Shown here: positions 9,954 through 19,176 of the stretch, piece after piece | Position numbering within the stretch: position 1 is the first letter of the stretch | How the letters are laid out: the number at the start of each line of letters is the position of its first letter | Origin: an uncultured Bacteroidales bacterium | GTDB lineage: Bacteria; Bacteroidota; Bacteroidia; Bacteroidales; Bacteroidaceae | Length of the DNA stretch: 64,000 nt | NCBI GenBank assembly: GCA_902801475.1 | Contig: CADCIO010000002.1 | Span: 62,001-126,000 of the forward strand | Reading direction: 5' to 3' | Position numbers and translations under genes: made by a program | Notes under the pieces: model-generated | Told to the model about the DNA's origin: nothing | Database searches by the model: none | What the model saw: only the letters and a program-made list of their open reading frames with translations

Positions 9954-11891
9954 ATGAAGAAAATTTTACTTATGATGGTGGCCTTCGTGGCTACAATGAG
10001 TGCATTTGCACAAGAAGAAGTCGATGGTGGTTGGGAAAAACAATTCACCCCTGTGGAAGAAGCCGATGACTTCAATGCTGTGCGTGTAGCACAGGCTGGT
10101 GATGGCTCTGTTTACGTTGCGAGCTCGTATAACCAAGTGTTCACATTCGCTGGTAAGGCTTTGCCAGACACGGATGGAATGATTTCTTCCGCTATCGTGA
10201 AGTACAATGCTGATGGTGAAGAGCAATGGGCTGTCAGCATGGTTGGTAATATCACTGTGACAGCTATGGCTGCTGACGAGGATGGTACGCTTTATGCTAC
10301 GGGATCATTCCTGGATAAAGTGTCCTACACTGGTACTGATGCAGCGAGTGCTACCATTAAGAGCTTTGGCGCGGTTTCTGCTTTCGTGGCAAAAGTGAGC
10401 AAGGATGGTAAGTTCGAGGCAATGAAGACCTTCGAACCAGCTGGAAATCTGGAAATTGTACTCTCTGAGTTCCCATTCTACTTGCCTGATGAGGATCCTA
10501 TCGACATTACACCTAACAACATCCAGGTTGATGGTGACAAGGTGTATGTCTCTGCCACTTACAAAGGTGATGTTGAAGAGATTGGTTGGAAGGGAGCTTA
10601 CGCTGTCAACTACGACTTTGGTATGTACTTTGACAATGCCAGTGCAGGTGTGTTCTCTCTCAATAAGAGCGATCTTTCAGGTGCTGCAAACGTAGCATAT
10701 GTACAGGCAACAGGCACAATCTCAGAAACTCAAAACTATCCAGAAGCCCTCAATTTTGTGGTTGACAATGGCACAGCGTATGTAGGCTTCTTTGGTTTTG
10801 GCAACTTGACCATCACCACTCCTGCTGGTAGCAAGGACTTTACTTTTGCAAGTGATGGCGAAGGTATGAATGAACACGGTTTTGTACTTGCTACTGTAGG
10901 TAGTGCATTGACAACCAAGGTGTTCAATGCTGAGAAACATGATAAGATTGCTAAGCCTTACAAGGTGCAGATGGGTCTTGCTGGTGATAATGTAATCATC
11001 GGTGGTACATTCTATGGTCAGCTTCCATTCGGTGCTGATATAAAAACGGGCGACCTCGCATCTGCTGCATTCGTTACATCCGTGAAGAAGGATGGCAATG
11101 TGAATTGGGCTAAAGCTACCGATGTCGAATGTAAGGCTGTTGTGATGGTTGTGACAGGTGAGGAGATTCACGCTGCTACCGACAAGGGTACCATGACTTT
11201 TGATACAGAAACAGGGGAAGTGGATGCAGATGAACATGATGATATCGTAGTAGCAGACGCAGCTGCATGGGAAGACGAATATGCTACCATTGTTGTTACT
11301 GACGACAATACTGTATATGTTATTTCGAAGAATATGAACGAAGATGATCCTCTTGAAGAGGGTCTCGTCGAGATTCCTCAGAGCCAAGGATTTGAGTATG
11401 ATGATTTCAAGCGCGCTACGCTGGTTAAAGGCGATAAGTACAACACCTACACCGTTACGGAAGACCTCCAGATTGCCATCAAGATGATGGATGTTGATGT
11501 GAAGGACTGTGACTATGTGGTAGTGAAGTTTGCAGAGCCAGTCGCTGCCGGTTGGAAACTCGCATTCTGGTCTAACCAGGACCTCACCGATATTCCAGAA
11601 GGTGCTAAAGAATACAAGTATGTATTTGCTGATGATCCTAAGTGCGGTGTAACCGACGGTGTTCTGCCACAAATTTGCATGATGACCTTCTTTGGTGGCT
11701 TTACAGCTCCTCTGGAGGCAAAAGTTGTGGGAATCTACAAGCACATGATCGCGGCTGATGATATCGACGCTCCTGTGACTGAAACAGTTGACGACGATTA
11801 TCCTGTATCCAACCTCCTCGGTCAGCCTATTGATGACAGCTACAAGGGCATTGCTGTCACTAAGTCAGGAAAGAAGGTTTACATCCAATAA
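9954..11891 (+). CDS. Secreted repeat protein of unknown function, probable beta-propeller
   Basis: 645 residues with a signal peptide ending SAFAQ. Recurrent units of the form DGSVYVA, DGTLYATGSF, DKVYVSATY and DNVIIGGTFYGQL suggest a beta-propeller (SBBP-like) fold over the first two thirds. The C-terminus, VSNLLGQPIDDSYKGIAV then KSGKKVYIQ, resembles the short C-terminal tails of many secreted Prevotella proteins (type IX-like sorting or anchoring tail, inferred). It lies between SusD and the C10 protease, so it is probably a substrate-binding or accessory surface protein of the locus. Confidence 0.72.
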   Translation: MKKILLMMVAFVATMSAFAQEEVDGGWEKQFTPVEEADDFNAVRVAQAGDGSVYVASSYNQVFTFAGKALPDTDGMISSAIVKYNADGEEQWAVSMVGNITVTAMAADEDGTLYATGSFLDKVSYTGTDAASATIKSFGAVSAFVAKVSKDGKFEAMKTFEPAGNLEIVLSEFPFYLPDEDPIDITPNNIQVDGDKVYVSATYKGDVEEIGWKGAYAVNYDFGMYFDNASAGVFSLNKSDLSGAANVAYVQATGTISETQNYPEALNFVVDNGTAYVGFFGFGNLTITTPAGSKDFTFASDGEGMNEHGFVLATVGSALTTKVFNAEKHDKIAKPYKVQMGLAGDNVIIGGTFYGQLPFGADIKTGDLASAAFVTSVKKDGNVNWAKATDVECKAVVMVVTGEEIHAATDKGTMTFDTETGEVDADEHDDIVVADAAAWEDEYATIVVTDDNTVYVISKNMNEDDPLEEGLVEIPQSQGFEYDDFKRATLVKGDKYNTYTVTEDLQIAIKMMDVDVKDCDYVVVKFAEPVAAGWKLAFWSNQDLTDIPEGAKEYKYVFADDPKCGVTDGVLPQICMMTFFGGFTAPLEAKVVGIYKHMIAADDIDAPVTETVDDDYPVSNLLGQPIDDSYKGIAVTKSGKKVYIQ

Positions 11892-11897
11892 ACGTAC

Positions 11898-13382
11898 ATG
11901 TTTCAACATCATCAAGAACGGCGAATTGAACGCGTTTCATTCGCCGTTCTCTTTCTTTTTCTGAGTCTTGTGCTCCATGCACAGCGTACAGATATTTCGC
12001 CTCTGCTTCGTACACAGTGGGGGCAGGGGAGTCCTTATAATTTGTTGTGTCCCACCATTGCAGGCAAACATTGTCAGACGGGTTGTGTCGCGACTGCTAT
12101 GGCACAGGTGATGAACTTTCATCAGTGGCCCAAGGAAGGATTTGACTGGGGCAATATGCTTAATCTGTATGATTGCGAAGCTACTGAGAAAGAGAAACTT
12201 GCTGTAGCCCAACTGATGGCAGCCTGTGGTGAAGCGGTCAATATGGAGTATGGCGTTACTACTTCTGCTGCTTGGGAAGGTGATGCTGCTGTTGCCCTCC
12301 GAGAGATATTTGGTTATGCCCCTTCCGTTCGCGAAGTGTTCCGTAACATGTATGGCAGGACTGCATGGGAGAATCTCATCTATCACGAGCTTACACAGCA
12401 TCGTCCAGTCTTCTATGGAGGCATGCCCAGTGGCTTTGCTCATCAGTTTGTTTGTGATGGTTATCAAGAGGGGAAGTTTCATTTCAATATGGCTTGGCAG
12501 TTCCTGTCTGATGGCTATTATCATGTTGATGAGCTTGACCGTTATCCAGAGGGACAGACTGCGATTATTGGTATTCAACCGATTGGTAATGAAGACTTTG
12601 GTAAAGAGTTCTCTGTTGATGCCCTTACTTATACTGTGACAGACGAAGGTGAGGTTTCTGTCCGTATGAACAAGGAGAACCCGCCTGTGGGCAAACTCGC
12701 TATTCCTGCTTCTGTAGAGTGGGACGGTAAGACTTATAGCGTCACAGCTATTGATTATGCAGCCTTCGAAGATTGTACTTCTCTCACCACTCTTCACATT
12801 CCTGCTACTGTTACTATCATTGGCAATCGTATTGTGCTTGGTTGTACGCAACTCGCTACTATAGAATTAGATACGGCTAATCCTTGGTATGCAGTCCAGA
12901 ACGATGTGCTCTTTGGAAAAGACGAACTCATTGCCTATCCCATTTCTAAGTCTGATGCCACCTATCGTTTACCTGATGGCATCACCGCTATTCCTGCTTC
13001 TTTCTTTCGTGGGAACACCTATTTGCAGCGCATCGAACTCCCAGCCTCCGTACAGACCATTGATATTCTTGCTTTCCGCAACTGCACAGCCCTTACGACC
13101 ATTATATCTGAAAACTCTTCACCTCATGCGATTGAAGAACTCGCTTTCGATGATGAAACCTATGCCAATGTCACTCTCATTGTCCCTGCAGGCACCGTTA
13201 ACCAATACAAGCGTCTTGGTGGTTGGAAACTTTTCCAGCACATAGAAGAAGCAACCCCCACCAATATCCAAGCTCCTTTCTCATTTCTTCCATCCCCTTC
13301 ATTCATCCCATTATTTCCATCTTCCTCCACCTACACAATCTTCCTTGACGCCCAAACAAACAAGAAATATTTGTTCTTCTAA
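11898..13382 (+). CDS. C10-family (streptopain-like) cysteine protease with BspA-type leucine-rich repeats
   Basis: 494 residues with a signal peptide ending LHAQ. The C10 catalytic region begins almost at once: nucleophile in KHCQTGCVATAMAQVM (Cys63) and catalytic His in SGFAHQFVCDGY (His182). No long inhibitory prodomain precedes it, unlike SpeB. Residues about 255-410 are BspA/LRR_5-type repeats (ITAIDYAAFEDCTSLTTLHI pattern), often adhesive. The C-terminal tail ends in KKYLFF. It starts 6 bp after the previous gene, so it is the last cistron of the operon; an extracellular peptide-generating role fits the SusC/D pair. Confidence 0.88.
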   Translation: MFQHHQERRIERVSFAVLFLFLSLVLHAQRTDISPLLRTQWGQGSPYNLLCPTIAGKHCQTGCVATAMAQVMNFHQWPKEGFDWGNMLNLYDCEATEKEKLAVAQLMAACGEAVNMEYGVTTSAAWEGDAAVALREIFGYAPSVREVFRNMYGRTAWENLIYHELTQHRPVFYGGMPSGFAHQFVCDGYQEGKFHFNMAWQFLSDGYYHVDELDRYPEGQTAIIGIQPIGNEDFGKEFSVDALTYTVTDEGEVSVRMNKENPPVGKLAIPASVEWDGKTYSVTAIDYAAFEDCTSLTTLHIPATVTIIGNRIVLGCTQLATIELDTANPWYAVQNDVLFGKDELIAYPISKSDATYRLPDGITAIPASFFRGNTYLQRIELPASVQTIDILAFRNCTALTTIISENSSPHAIEELAFDDETYANVTLIVPAGTVNQYKRLGGWKLFQHIEEATPTNIQAPFSFLPSPSFIPLFPSSSTYTIFLDAQTNKKYLFF

Positions 13383-13412
13383 TTTCTGTGTTTTCTGTGC
13401 TTTCTGTGTGCC
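13383..13412. repeat. Short degenerate TTCTGTGT repeats
   Basis: Three imperfect copies of TTTCTGTGT/C directly after the protease stop codon. Similar phrases (ATCTGTG, TCCGTGTGAAAT, AATCTGTGTGAGA) occur at about 17.12 and 18.70 kb, beside the first ATPase gene. Confidence 0.6.
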
Positions 13413-13457
13413 AAAAACGAAAAAAACAACACAAAATGGAAAATTTTTTAAGTTTTT

Positions 13458-13490
13458 TTTGCATGGTATATAGAAAAGCCCTATATTTGC
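13458..13490 (+). promoter_or_regulatory. Promoter and structured leader of the first LruC gene
   Basis: TTTG 13458-13461, a 20-nt spacer and TATATTTGC 13482-13490. The leader that follows is about 105 nt and carries a GC-rich patch (GCACGCATGGCGCGTGAG, 13502-13519) just after the predicted start of transcription. The second LruC gene has the same -7 box, the following CACAxTTATT and a similar patch. Confidence 0.75.
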
Positions 13491-13600
13491 ACAATTATTA
13501 TGCACGCATGGCGCGTGAGTAATGTGCGTTAGTTGATATATACAAATCAATCAAGAACAAAAACAACAGTCCAACAAGAATAAATAATAACAAACAAAAT

Positions 13601-16600
13601 ATGAAGAATACGATGAAAATTAAGAGTTTACTTTCATTCTTCGTGCCCGCAGCGATGATGTCGCTGATGGTGGCAAGCTGTAGCGATTACGACAACGGCT
13701 ACTCTGAGCAAGCCATTAAGTTTGCGCAGGATTTCCGCAAGACTTTCGGAGACATCGACCCCGAGCAGGACTGGAACCTCGCAGAGCGTGGCACCGTGAC
13801 CGTCTCCACCATGAAGGAGTCGGAAGTGAAAATCTATGCCTTGACGGGTGATGAGTACACCATCGTTGGTGACTACCAAGGAGTGAAGGGCACTCAGATG
13901 CTGGGCTTCGACATGGTTGAGGGCACCAAGAGCATCCTCGTGACAGATGGCGTGACTGCTGAGAAGACCGTACCTGGTGGTGTGGTGACCTTTGGTAATA
14001 CGCGTTTCATAGTGCATGAGGATTCAAAAGAAGGTGTGACCGTGTCAAGGTTTACAAATGAAACAGAAATTAATGGTAAAAAATATCAGGCACAGAAGAC
14101 CCCAACAGACGATGAAATACGCACGGTGTTGGACAGAGTGCCTGAATATGCGCCGAACCTGAACAATGTGACCAGTAACTTCCATTATATTTCTACGGGC
14201 TCATTTGTCCTCTATCCTTACTATTGGAACACTTCCTCAATCAACACACTCGGCGTGTATTACACCGATGCTGATAACCAGTATCATGAGGTGGACATCT
14301 ACACATTGAATGGTGAGGAGAGTGGTTATGTGGAGGATTATAATGTTTACGACACTGAAAATAATGTTGTTACATCTTGGAGTCCAAATGGGACTGATGT
14401 ACGTAGGCGTCCTAATGATTGGTATATAGAAGGCGTTGATGATTCAAACTATAACACACTGAAGAAGAATGGTTGGACAGGCGATGATCCTGTCTTGCAG
14501 AAGCCCTTTATTGAGTATTGGGTGAGTGGAGGAACTGGGATAGGTACTAAGACCATTAGAAAGAATGTTTATAGGACTTTCACACCAGGCAAAAAGTACC
14601 TTGTAGAGGTGAAAGCACGTTTGATAAATCAAGGAGGTGCAGTTACTAATGACAACAAGGGAACAATTACTTTCTCAGCCAACGATAATAAAGTGATTTT
14701 AACAGATGACGCTTCCAGCACCATCAAAAATGGTGTTCTCTATTCCGACATGGATGGACTCGAGAAGATTTGGGTGGTATGTACAGCAGATAGTGAGGGC
14801 AAAATCACATTGAAGTTTGAACTGAACAACGTGCAATGTAACTGGTTTGCATTCAATGGCATGAAAATATATGACGTCTCTGAGATGACAAAAACAGGTG
14901 ATAACTTCTATACTTCTCCAGAGCGTGGTAAAGGTATCAGAGTGGACATTCCTGAGGGCACGACATTCGGCATGTACTTGAAGAAGACAGAAACGGGTGA
15001 AAATGGAAATACACATTCCTATACCTTCTATTCTGAAAGTGAAAAGAATGATTACAAGAAAGTCGGTTCTGGTGTGACAGTGGCAGTAAATGCGGATGGT
15101 AATGGTAAAACAAAGGTGCAGCAGCCAGGAACAAATCCATGCTATGCTTCCACTTTCAAGATGCCTGTGACCCAAGATGGTGATGATAAAATGTTCCTCG
15201 GTTTTGAAGACTGGCCTAATATCTATAATAATAGTGACTTCGACTTGAATGACGTTGTGTTTGCTTTTGACGGTTGCAAACCTACCATCATCAACGAAGA
15301 ACCTGACAAGTGGTTGCTGGCATGTGAGGACTTGGGTGGATCATTCGACATTGACTACAACGATGTTGTGTTCGCTGTTGAGCACATTAGTGGACAGAAT
15401 AAGGCTAAACTCACTCCGCTTGCAGCAGGTGGTACACTCGCCAGCTACATCTATTTCCAAGATCCTCTGGGTAGTAGAGACAAGTGCTTCGGTGAGATTC
15501 ACCAGCTCTTCGGTGCAGAAAGGGTAAATAGCGGACAATATGACATTATCAATGCTCGTCACCGTTTCGAGAAGACAGCTCCGACTATTGAGTTTGAAGT
15601 GGATGAGAGCTGGACAATGGCATACTACGCAACAGGTGATGGAAGTGGTTCTGCCTACACCAGAAATGGCAAGGACGTGAACATGGGTGGCTTCGAAATC
15701 CGCACACTCACATCAGGCAATGATGCACCATTCACACTCGACATCAACAGCAGTGCTTTTTCCGGTGCATCTAAGATTCAGGCATCAGTGCGTGACGAGG
15801 GCGAGAATGTGCCATACATCCTATGCCTCCCATATTCTTACAAACACTATAATTACGATCGTACAACTCCTGCTCCTGGTAAAAAGACCCTATGTGTGTG
15901 GGCTTGGCCAACAGAGCTCACCGCCATCTGTAATGATGCTGGTACAGCAGGTCCATACCCAGATTTTGTTGGATGGGTGCAGAACCATAACAATAACACA
16001 GATTGGTACAAGAACAAGGACTATCAATATGCAGATGCAGCTACGGTGGACAACCTGTTCCTTAGCGTGAGTGACATGACCCAAGCTGAAATCAATGGAA
16101 ATAGTGGAAACGGTGGTAACAATGGTGGCAACAACCAGAAACAGGCTTCGAACCTCAGCGTTCAAAATGGTAGTACGACGAAGGATACAGGAATTAATCT
16201 GAAAAGTTGTGTGACTACAAGTAGCACAGGTAATATCACTTATAAGGTATATAATGGTGATTTCTTAGTGGAAACACAAACAAAGGCGTATAATGAATCG
16301 TGTACATTCACTCCTACCGCTGAGGGCACTTATACCATCCAAGTTTCCCAGGCGGCAGATAACAACTACTATGCAAGTGATGTGAAGACATGTACTGTGA
16401 CTGTGAATGCTGCAGGCTCAAGTGAATATTTGAGTGAAACGAGGACGAATCAATATAATATGACTGTAACAAACAATGGAGACGGAACATTCAACATCGC
16501 ATATAATAATAAAATTATCAAGTCAAATGCGACAACGCTCACACTCACATGGGAGGAGAATTATACAATTGAATATGATTATGAAGAAGGAACTGGAACC

Positions 16601-16783
16601 CCGATTCCTAAAGAAGTTGTCCACGACATACGATTGAGCAATAATCAAAAAGGTGATGATTTGAAAGGAAGGAATGGTAGTACAACGATAACGCTTTCTG
16701 ACTGGGATCCAGGATGGGGGAACACCTTTAGTCTCATCTTGAGTGCCACAGGAAATAATGAATGGAAGTTGAAAGTGGAATAA
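13601..16783 (+). CDS. LruC-domain surface lipoprotein 1
   Basis: 1060 residues; start at 13601, or MKIK at 13613. Lipobox VASC followed by SDYD, which fits a lipoprotein surface-export signal. The mature N-terminus has the motif FRKTFGDIDPEQDWNLAERG, shared almost exactly with the paralogue at 19434. The centre carries the LruC signature repeats DFDLNDVVFAFDG and FDIDYNDVVFAVEHISG, acidic calcium-binding-like motifs. The C-terminal 230 residues look like Ig-type domains after a Gly/Asn-rich linker. LruC proteins are large surface proteins without a defined activity. It has its own promoter and a terminator at 16834. Confidence 0.85.
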   Translation: MKNTMKIKSLLSFFVPAAMMSLMVASCSDYDNGYSEQAIKFAQDFRKTFGDIDPEQDWNLAERGTVTVSTMKESEVKIYALTGDEYTIVGDYQGVKGTQMLGFDMVEGTKSILVTDGVTAEKTVPGGVVTFGNTRFIVHEDSKEGVTVSRFTNETEINGKKYQAQKTPTDDEIRTVLDRVPEYAPNLNNVTSNFHYISTGSFVLYPYYWNTSSINTLGVYYTDADNQYHEVDIYTLNGEESGYVEDYNVYDTENNVVTSWSPNGTDVRRRPNDWYIEGVDDSNYNTLKKNGWTGDDPVLQKPFIEYWVSGGTGIGTKTIRKNVYRTFTPGKKYLVEVKARLINQGGAVTNDNKGTITFSANDNKVILTDDASSTIKNGVLYSDMDGLEKIWVVCTADSEGKITLKFELNNVQCNWFAFNGMKIYDVSEMTKTGDNFYTSPERGKGIRVDIPEGTTFGMYLKKTETGENGNTHSYTFYSESEKNDYKKVGSGVTVAVNADGNGKTKVQQPGTNPCYASTFKMPVTQDGDDKMFLGFEDWPNIYNNSDFDLNDVVFAFDGCKPTIINEEPDKWLLACEDLGGSFDIDYNDVVFAVEHISGQNKAKLTPLAAGGTLASYIYFQDPLGSRDKCFGEIHQLFGAERVNSGQYDIINARHRFEKTAPTIEFEVDESWTMAYYATGDGSGSAYTRNGKDVNMGGFEIRTLTSGNDAPFTLDINSSAFSGASKIQASVRDEGENVPYILCLPYSYKHYNYDRTTPAPGKKTLCVWAWPTELTAICNDAGTAGPYPDFVGWVQNHNNNTDWYKNKDYQYADAATVDNLFLSVSDMTQAEINGNSGNGGNNGGNNQKQASNLSVQNGSTTKDTGINLKSCVTTSSTGNITYKVYNGDFLVETQTKAYNESCTFTPTAEGTYTIQVSQAADNNYYASDVKTCTVTVNAAGSSEYLSETRTNQYNMTVTNNGDGTFNIAYNNKIIKSNATTLTLTWEENYTIEYDYEEGTGTPIPKEVVHDIRLSNNQKGDDLKGRNGSTTITLSDWDPGWGNTFSLILSATGNNEWKLKVE

Positions 16784-16833
16784 TTTCTCGAATTTATCAT
16801 TTCTACAAATAACGATTCATTTAAAGTTTGCTT

Positions 16834-16865
16834 ATGGGCGACTCACATACCAGTGAGTTGCCCAT
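16834..16865 (+). terminator. Hairpin terminator after LruC gene 1
   Basis: ATGGGCGACTCAC pairs with GTGAGTTGCCCAT around a 6-nt loop, followed by a pyrimidine-rich stretch. Confidence 0.75.
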
Positions 16866-17052
16866 TTGCTTCTCCATAACTAGGGAAAAAGTTTTTCGTA
16901 ACTATGCAGTGTAAGCATCCGATAAACTACAGGTTGTAATACCTATATACTATAGCAATAGCAGATACAATCACATTTGACTGTAGCTGCTGTTGTATTT
17001 TGTGGAACCTATATTATGGTATCTTAGTCATGGTGGACGGATGTTTACAAAC

Positions 17053-17097
17053 AACCCACGCTTGACGAATAACCCAAGGTTATCGGAGAATAAGGCA
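17053..17097. repeat. Inverted pair of GGGTTATT-type units, 5' side of ATPase 1
   Basis: The spacer 16866-17202 has no gene. It holds one minus-strand unit (AACCCACGCTT...AATAACCC, 17053-17075) next to one plus-strand unit (GGTTATCGGAGAATAAGGCA). AACCCACGCTT is identical to the complement of the 21-bp tandem units at 53372-53442 beside ATPase 2. A TCTGTGCCATCCGTGTG-type degenerate repeat follows at about 17120-17142. Confidence 0.7.
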
Positions 17098-17202
17098 TGG
17101 CATGAAAAATTCCGTGACATCTGTGCCATCCGTGTGAAATAAACATGGTCATTCGAGGTTAATTAACAAGAATCAGACGCTATTTTGGTTTTTTTTCTTC
17201 GT

Positions 17203-17238
17203 TTTGTCTCTTTATTCGGAATTAATCCGTATCTTTGC
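17203..17238 (+). promoter_or_regulatory. Promoter of ATPase gene 1
   Basis: TTTG 17203-17206 and TATCTTTGC 17230-17238, with a spacer of 23 nt, slightly long. It places the start of transcription near 17245 and supports the ATG at 17286 rather than the upstream TTG in the same frame. Confidence 0.65.
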
Positions 17239-17285
17239 AAAATAATAACCGTCATTATTATAATTACCATTATTATTTTGAAGTT

Positions 17286-18602
17286 ATGAAGTTCTATGAT
17301 AGGGAGTCGGAGCAGCAGTTGCTCAGAGAGGTGTTAGCCCAAAGTAAGCGTGAGGCGCGTATGACCGTCATCATGGGTCGTAGGCGTATTGGTAAGACAG
17401 AACTTTCACAAAGATGTGGGGACGAGACTATTCTCTATTTCTTCGTAGGAAAGAAAGCTGAGTCTCTCTTGTGCAAGGACTTCATAGCCGAGATAACCCA
17501 TAAGCTTGGAGTACCAGTGTTGGGGCAGGCCAGCTCTTTCTCTGAGATTTTCAGATTTGTCCTTCAGCTTTCAGAAAGCAGGCCGTTTACACTGATTATC
17601 GATGAATTCCAAAACTTCCAGAAGGTAAATCCAGCGGTGTTCAGCGATATGCAGCGTGATTGGGATTTGTGGAAACGTAAGAGCCACTTGAACCTGATTG
17701 TCAGCGGTTCTGTATTTACGCTGATGAAGAAGATTTTCGAGGATTATGAAGAGCCGCTTTTCGGACGTGCCGATGAAAAGTTGACACTTCAGCCATTCAA
17801 GACTGATGTGATGAAGGAAATCCTCCGCGATTTCAATCCCGACTACACCCCAGAGGACTTGCTGGCGTTGTTCAGCATTACGGGTGGCGTGGCTTGGTAT
17901 GTCACTCTGTTGCTTGACCGTGGAAAGAAACGTAAGAACACGATGCTGGCGGCATTGACGGAAGAGAATTCACCTTTCATCAATGAGGGCAAGAATATTC
18001 TGATAGAGGAGTTCGGCACTGATTACGTGATTTATTTTTCCATCCTGACCTGTATTGCCAGTGGCATGAAGACCAGTGCGGAAATTAAGAATGAACTGGG
18101 TATCGACAACATCAGCAGCTATCTATCACGTCTGGAGGATTACTATGGGTTAATCAGCAAGTATCAGCCCATTTTTGCCAAAGAAAGTAGCAAGAAAGTG
18201 CGCTACCAATTGGAGGACTGTTTCCTGATTTTCTGGTTCCGCTTCTTCTTCAAGTATCAGGCACTGGTGGAAAACAAGGCTCTGAAAGCCCTTGGTGACA
18301 TCATCAAGAGAGACTACGATGGTGTGTCGGGACTGATGATGGAACGATATTTTGTCCGCAAGTTCCAAGAAGAGGGAAAATACATCGTCGGCAAATGGTG
18401 GGATAGAAAAGGCTTCAATGAGATAGACCTTGTGGTGGTTGATCCAGTCGGAAAGGAGGCTTGGGTGTATGAACTGAAAAAGGACGAAAGCCGCTATGAC
18501 GAGGTTTCCTTCAAGGAAAAAGTTGATACGATGGTAGCCCAGACCCCGGATTTGCGTAAGATGACCATTCATGTTGGCTCACTCAGCAAGAAAGATATGT
18601 GA
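17286..18602 (+). CDS. Archaeal-type ATPase with C-terminal DUF234 nuclease-like domain
   Basis: 438 residues. N-terminal P-loop ATPase of the PF01637 class: Walker A GRRRIGKTEL (about residues 32-41) and Walker B TLIIDEFQNF. A winged-helix region follows, then a C-terminal DUF234 domain with a PD-(D/E)xK-like core (NEIDLVVVD ... WVYELKKDES). Family members are common single-gene accessory loci in Bacteroidota and archaea; their function is unknown, and nuclease or toxin-like roles are only suggested. The gene stands alone between two surface-lipoprotein genes, bracketed by repeat families also seen around the ATPase at 52105-53241. Confidence 0.87.
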   Translation: MKFYDRESEQQLLREVLAQSKREARMTVIMGRRRIGKTELSQRCGDETILYFFVGKKAESLLCKDFIAEITHKLGVPVLGQASSFSEIFRFVLQLSESRPFTLIIDEFQNFQKVNPAVFSDMQRDWDLWKRKSHLNLIVSGSVFTLMKKIFEDYEEPLFGRADEKLTLQPFKTDVMKEILRDFNPDYTPEDLLALFSITGGVAWYVTLLLDRGKKRKNTMLAALTEENSPFINEGKNILIEEFGTDYVIYFSILTCIASGMKTSAEIKNELGIDNISSYLSRLEDYYGLISKYQPIFAKESSKKVRYQLEDCFLIFWFRFFFKYQALVENKALKALGDIIKRDYDGVSGLMMERYFVRKFQEEGKYIVGKWWDRKGFNEIDLVVVDPVGKEAWVYELKKDESRYDEVSFKEKVDTMVAQTPDLRKMTIHVGSLSKKDM

Positions 18603-18751
18603 ATTGTAAAGGTGCCTCAGCATAGTAGAATTGGGGACATCGCAAGCGGTGATGTTTATTTACTTTCTGTGTCTCGCAGAAATTATAATTCATCCATATC
18701 CGTGTAATCTATGCAATCTGTGTGAGACAATATAATAATAGCTGAAAAATG

Positions 18752-18887
18752 TGAGTCGACTCAATTCATCGATTGAGCGGGCTCAACTCATCGTTTGAGT
18801 CGACTCAAAGAATTTTGGGAGTCAAAAACCGTGAGTTAACTCGATTCATGGAATGAGTTAACTCAATCGATGAAATGAGTTAACTTA
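18752..18887. repeat. 22-bp array of palindromic GAGTnnACTC units, 3' side of ATPase 1
   Basis: Units start at 18752, 18774, 18796, 18832, 18854 and 18876, spaced 22, 22, 36, 22 and 22 bp. Each begins TGAG-NNNN-CTCA (cores TCGA, CGGG, TCGA, TTAA, TTAA, TTAA; the fourth unit reads CTCG), then an ATTCATCGAT-like spacer that is inverted in unit 5. The cores change but mostly stay palindromic. A run of nine T follows. Further back, 18603-18751 has no gene, only degenerate CTGTGTG-type repeats. Confidence 0.85.
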
Positions 18888-18898
18888 CGTTTTTTTTT

Positions 18899-19034
18899 GA
18901 TTAGGTGGATTATATCCTAAAAGATTTGGAGGTAACGTGAAAAGTGCGTAACTTTGTAGTTGATTTGCAAAGATTGATATGTTACTCAACATCTTATATA
19001 TCCTGCTTGGCTTCTTCCTTCTGGTGAAGGGAGG
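18899..19034. repeat. 136-bp direct repeat, copy 1 (promoter plus 5' end of the antiporter gene)
   Basis: Matches 22379-22514 at a constant offset of 3480 bp with about five mismatches. It includes the promoter (TTTG at 18925, TAACTTTGT at 18949) and the first 19 codons of the antiporter. The two copies bracket the second LruC gene. Confidence 0.93.
18979..19033 (+). pseudogene. Truncated 5' fragment of the Ca2+/Na+ antiporter gene
   Basis: Encodes MLLNILYILLGFFLLVKGG, identical to the start of the intact gene at 22459, then diverges; the frame runs on to a stop at 19096-19098 for a 39-residue ORF. The upstream promoter is nearly intact, so a transcript may still be made. What remains of the 18603-19433 spacer has no other gene. 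Confidence 0.88.
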
Positions 19035-19086
19035 TTTATTGCCGCCTGTCATTTTGTTATTTATGTCCGCCTTCCCCTTGTCTTCG

Positions 19087-19176
19087 CAAAATTTCTAAAG
19101 TTGCAAAATATATTTTGAAAATTTCAAAAAATTTTTTCAAAGTTTGAAAAATTAATTTCAAACTTTAGAAATTTTG
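19087..19176. repeat. AT-rich inverted repeat
   Basis: A perfect 16-bp arm (19087-19102) is complementary to 19161-19176, with nested shorter palindromes rich in TTTGAAA/TTTCAAA between them. It lies at the end of the antiporter fragment, near the breakpoint of the duplication. It has no adjoining T tract of terminator type. Confidence 0.75.

Noticed and set aside
17235..17285. TTG start for ATPase 1
   Set aside because: That TTG is inside the TATCTTTGC promoter box.
18752..18887. CRISPR array
   Set aside because: Units are 22 bp with 10-bp similar spacers, not 20+ bp unique spacers, and no cas gene is present.
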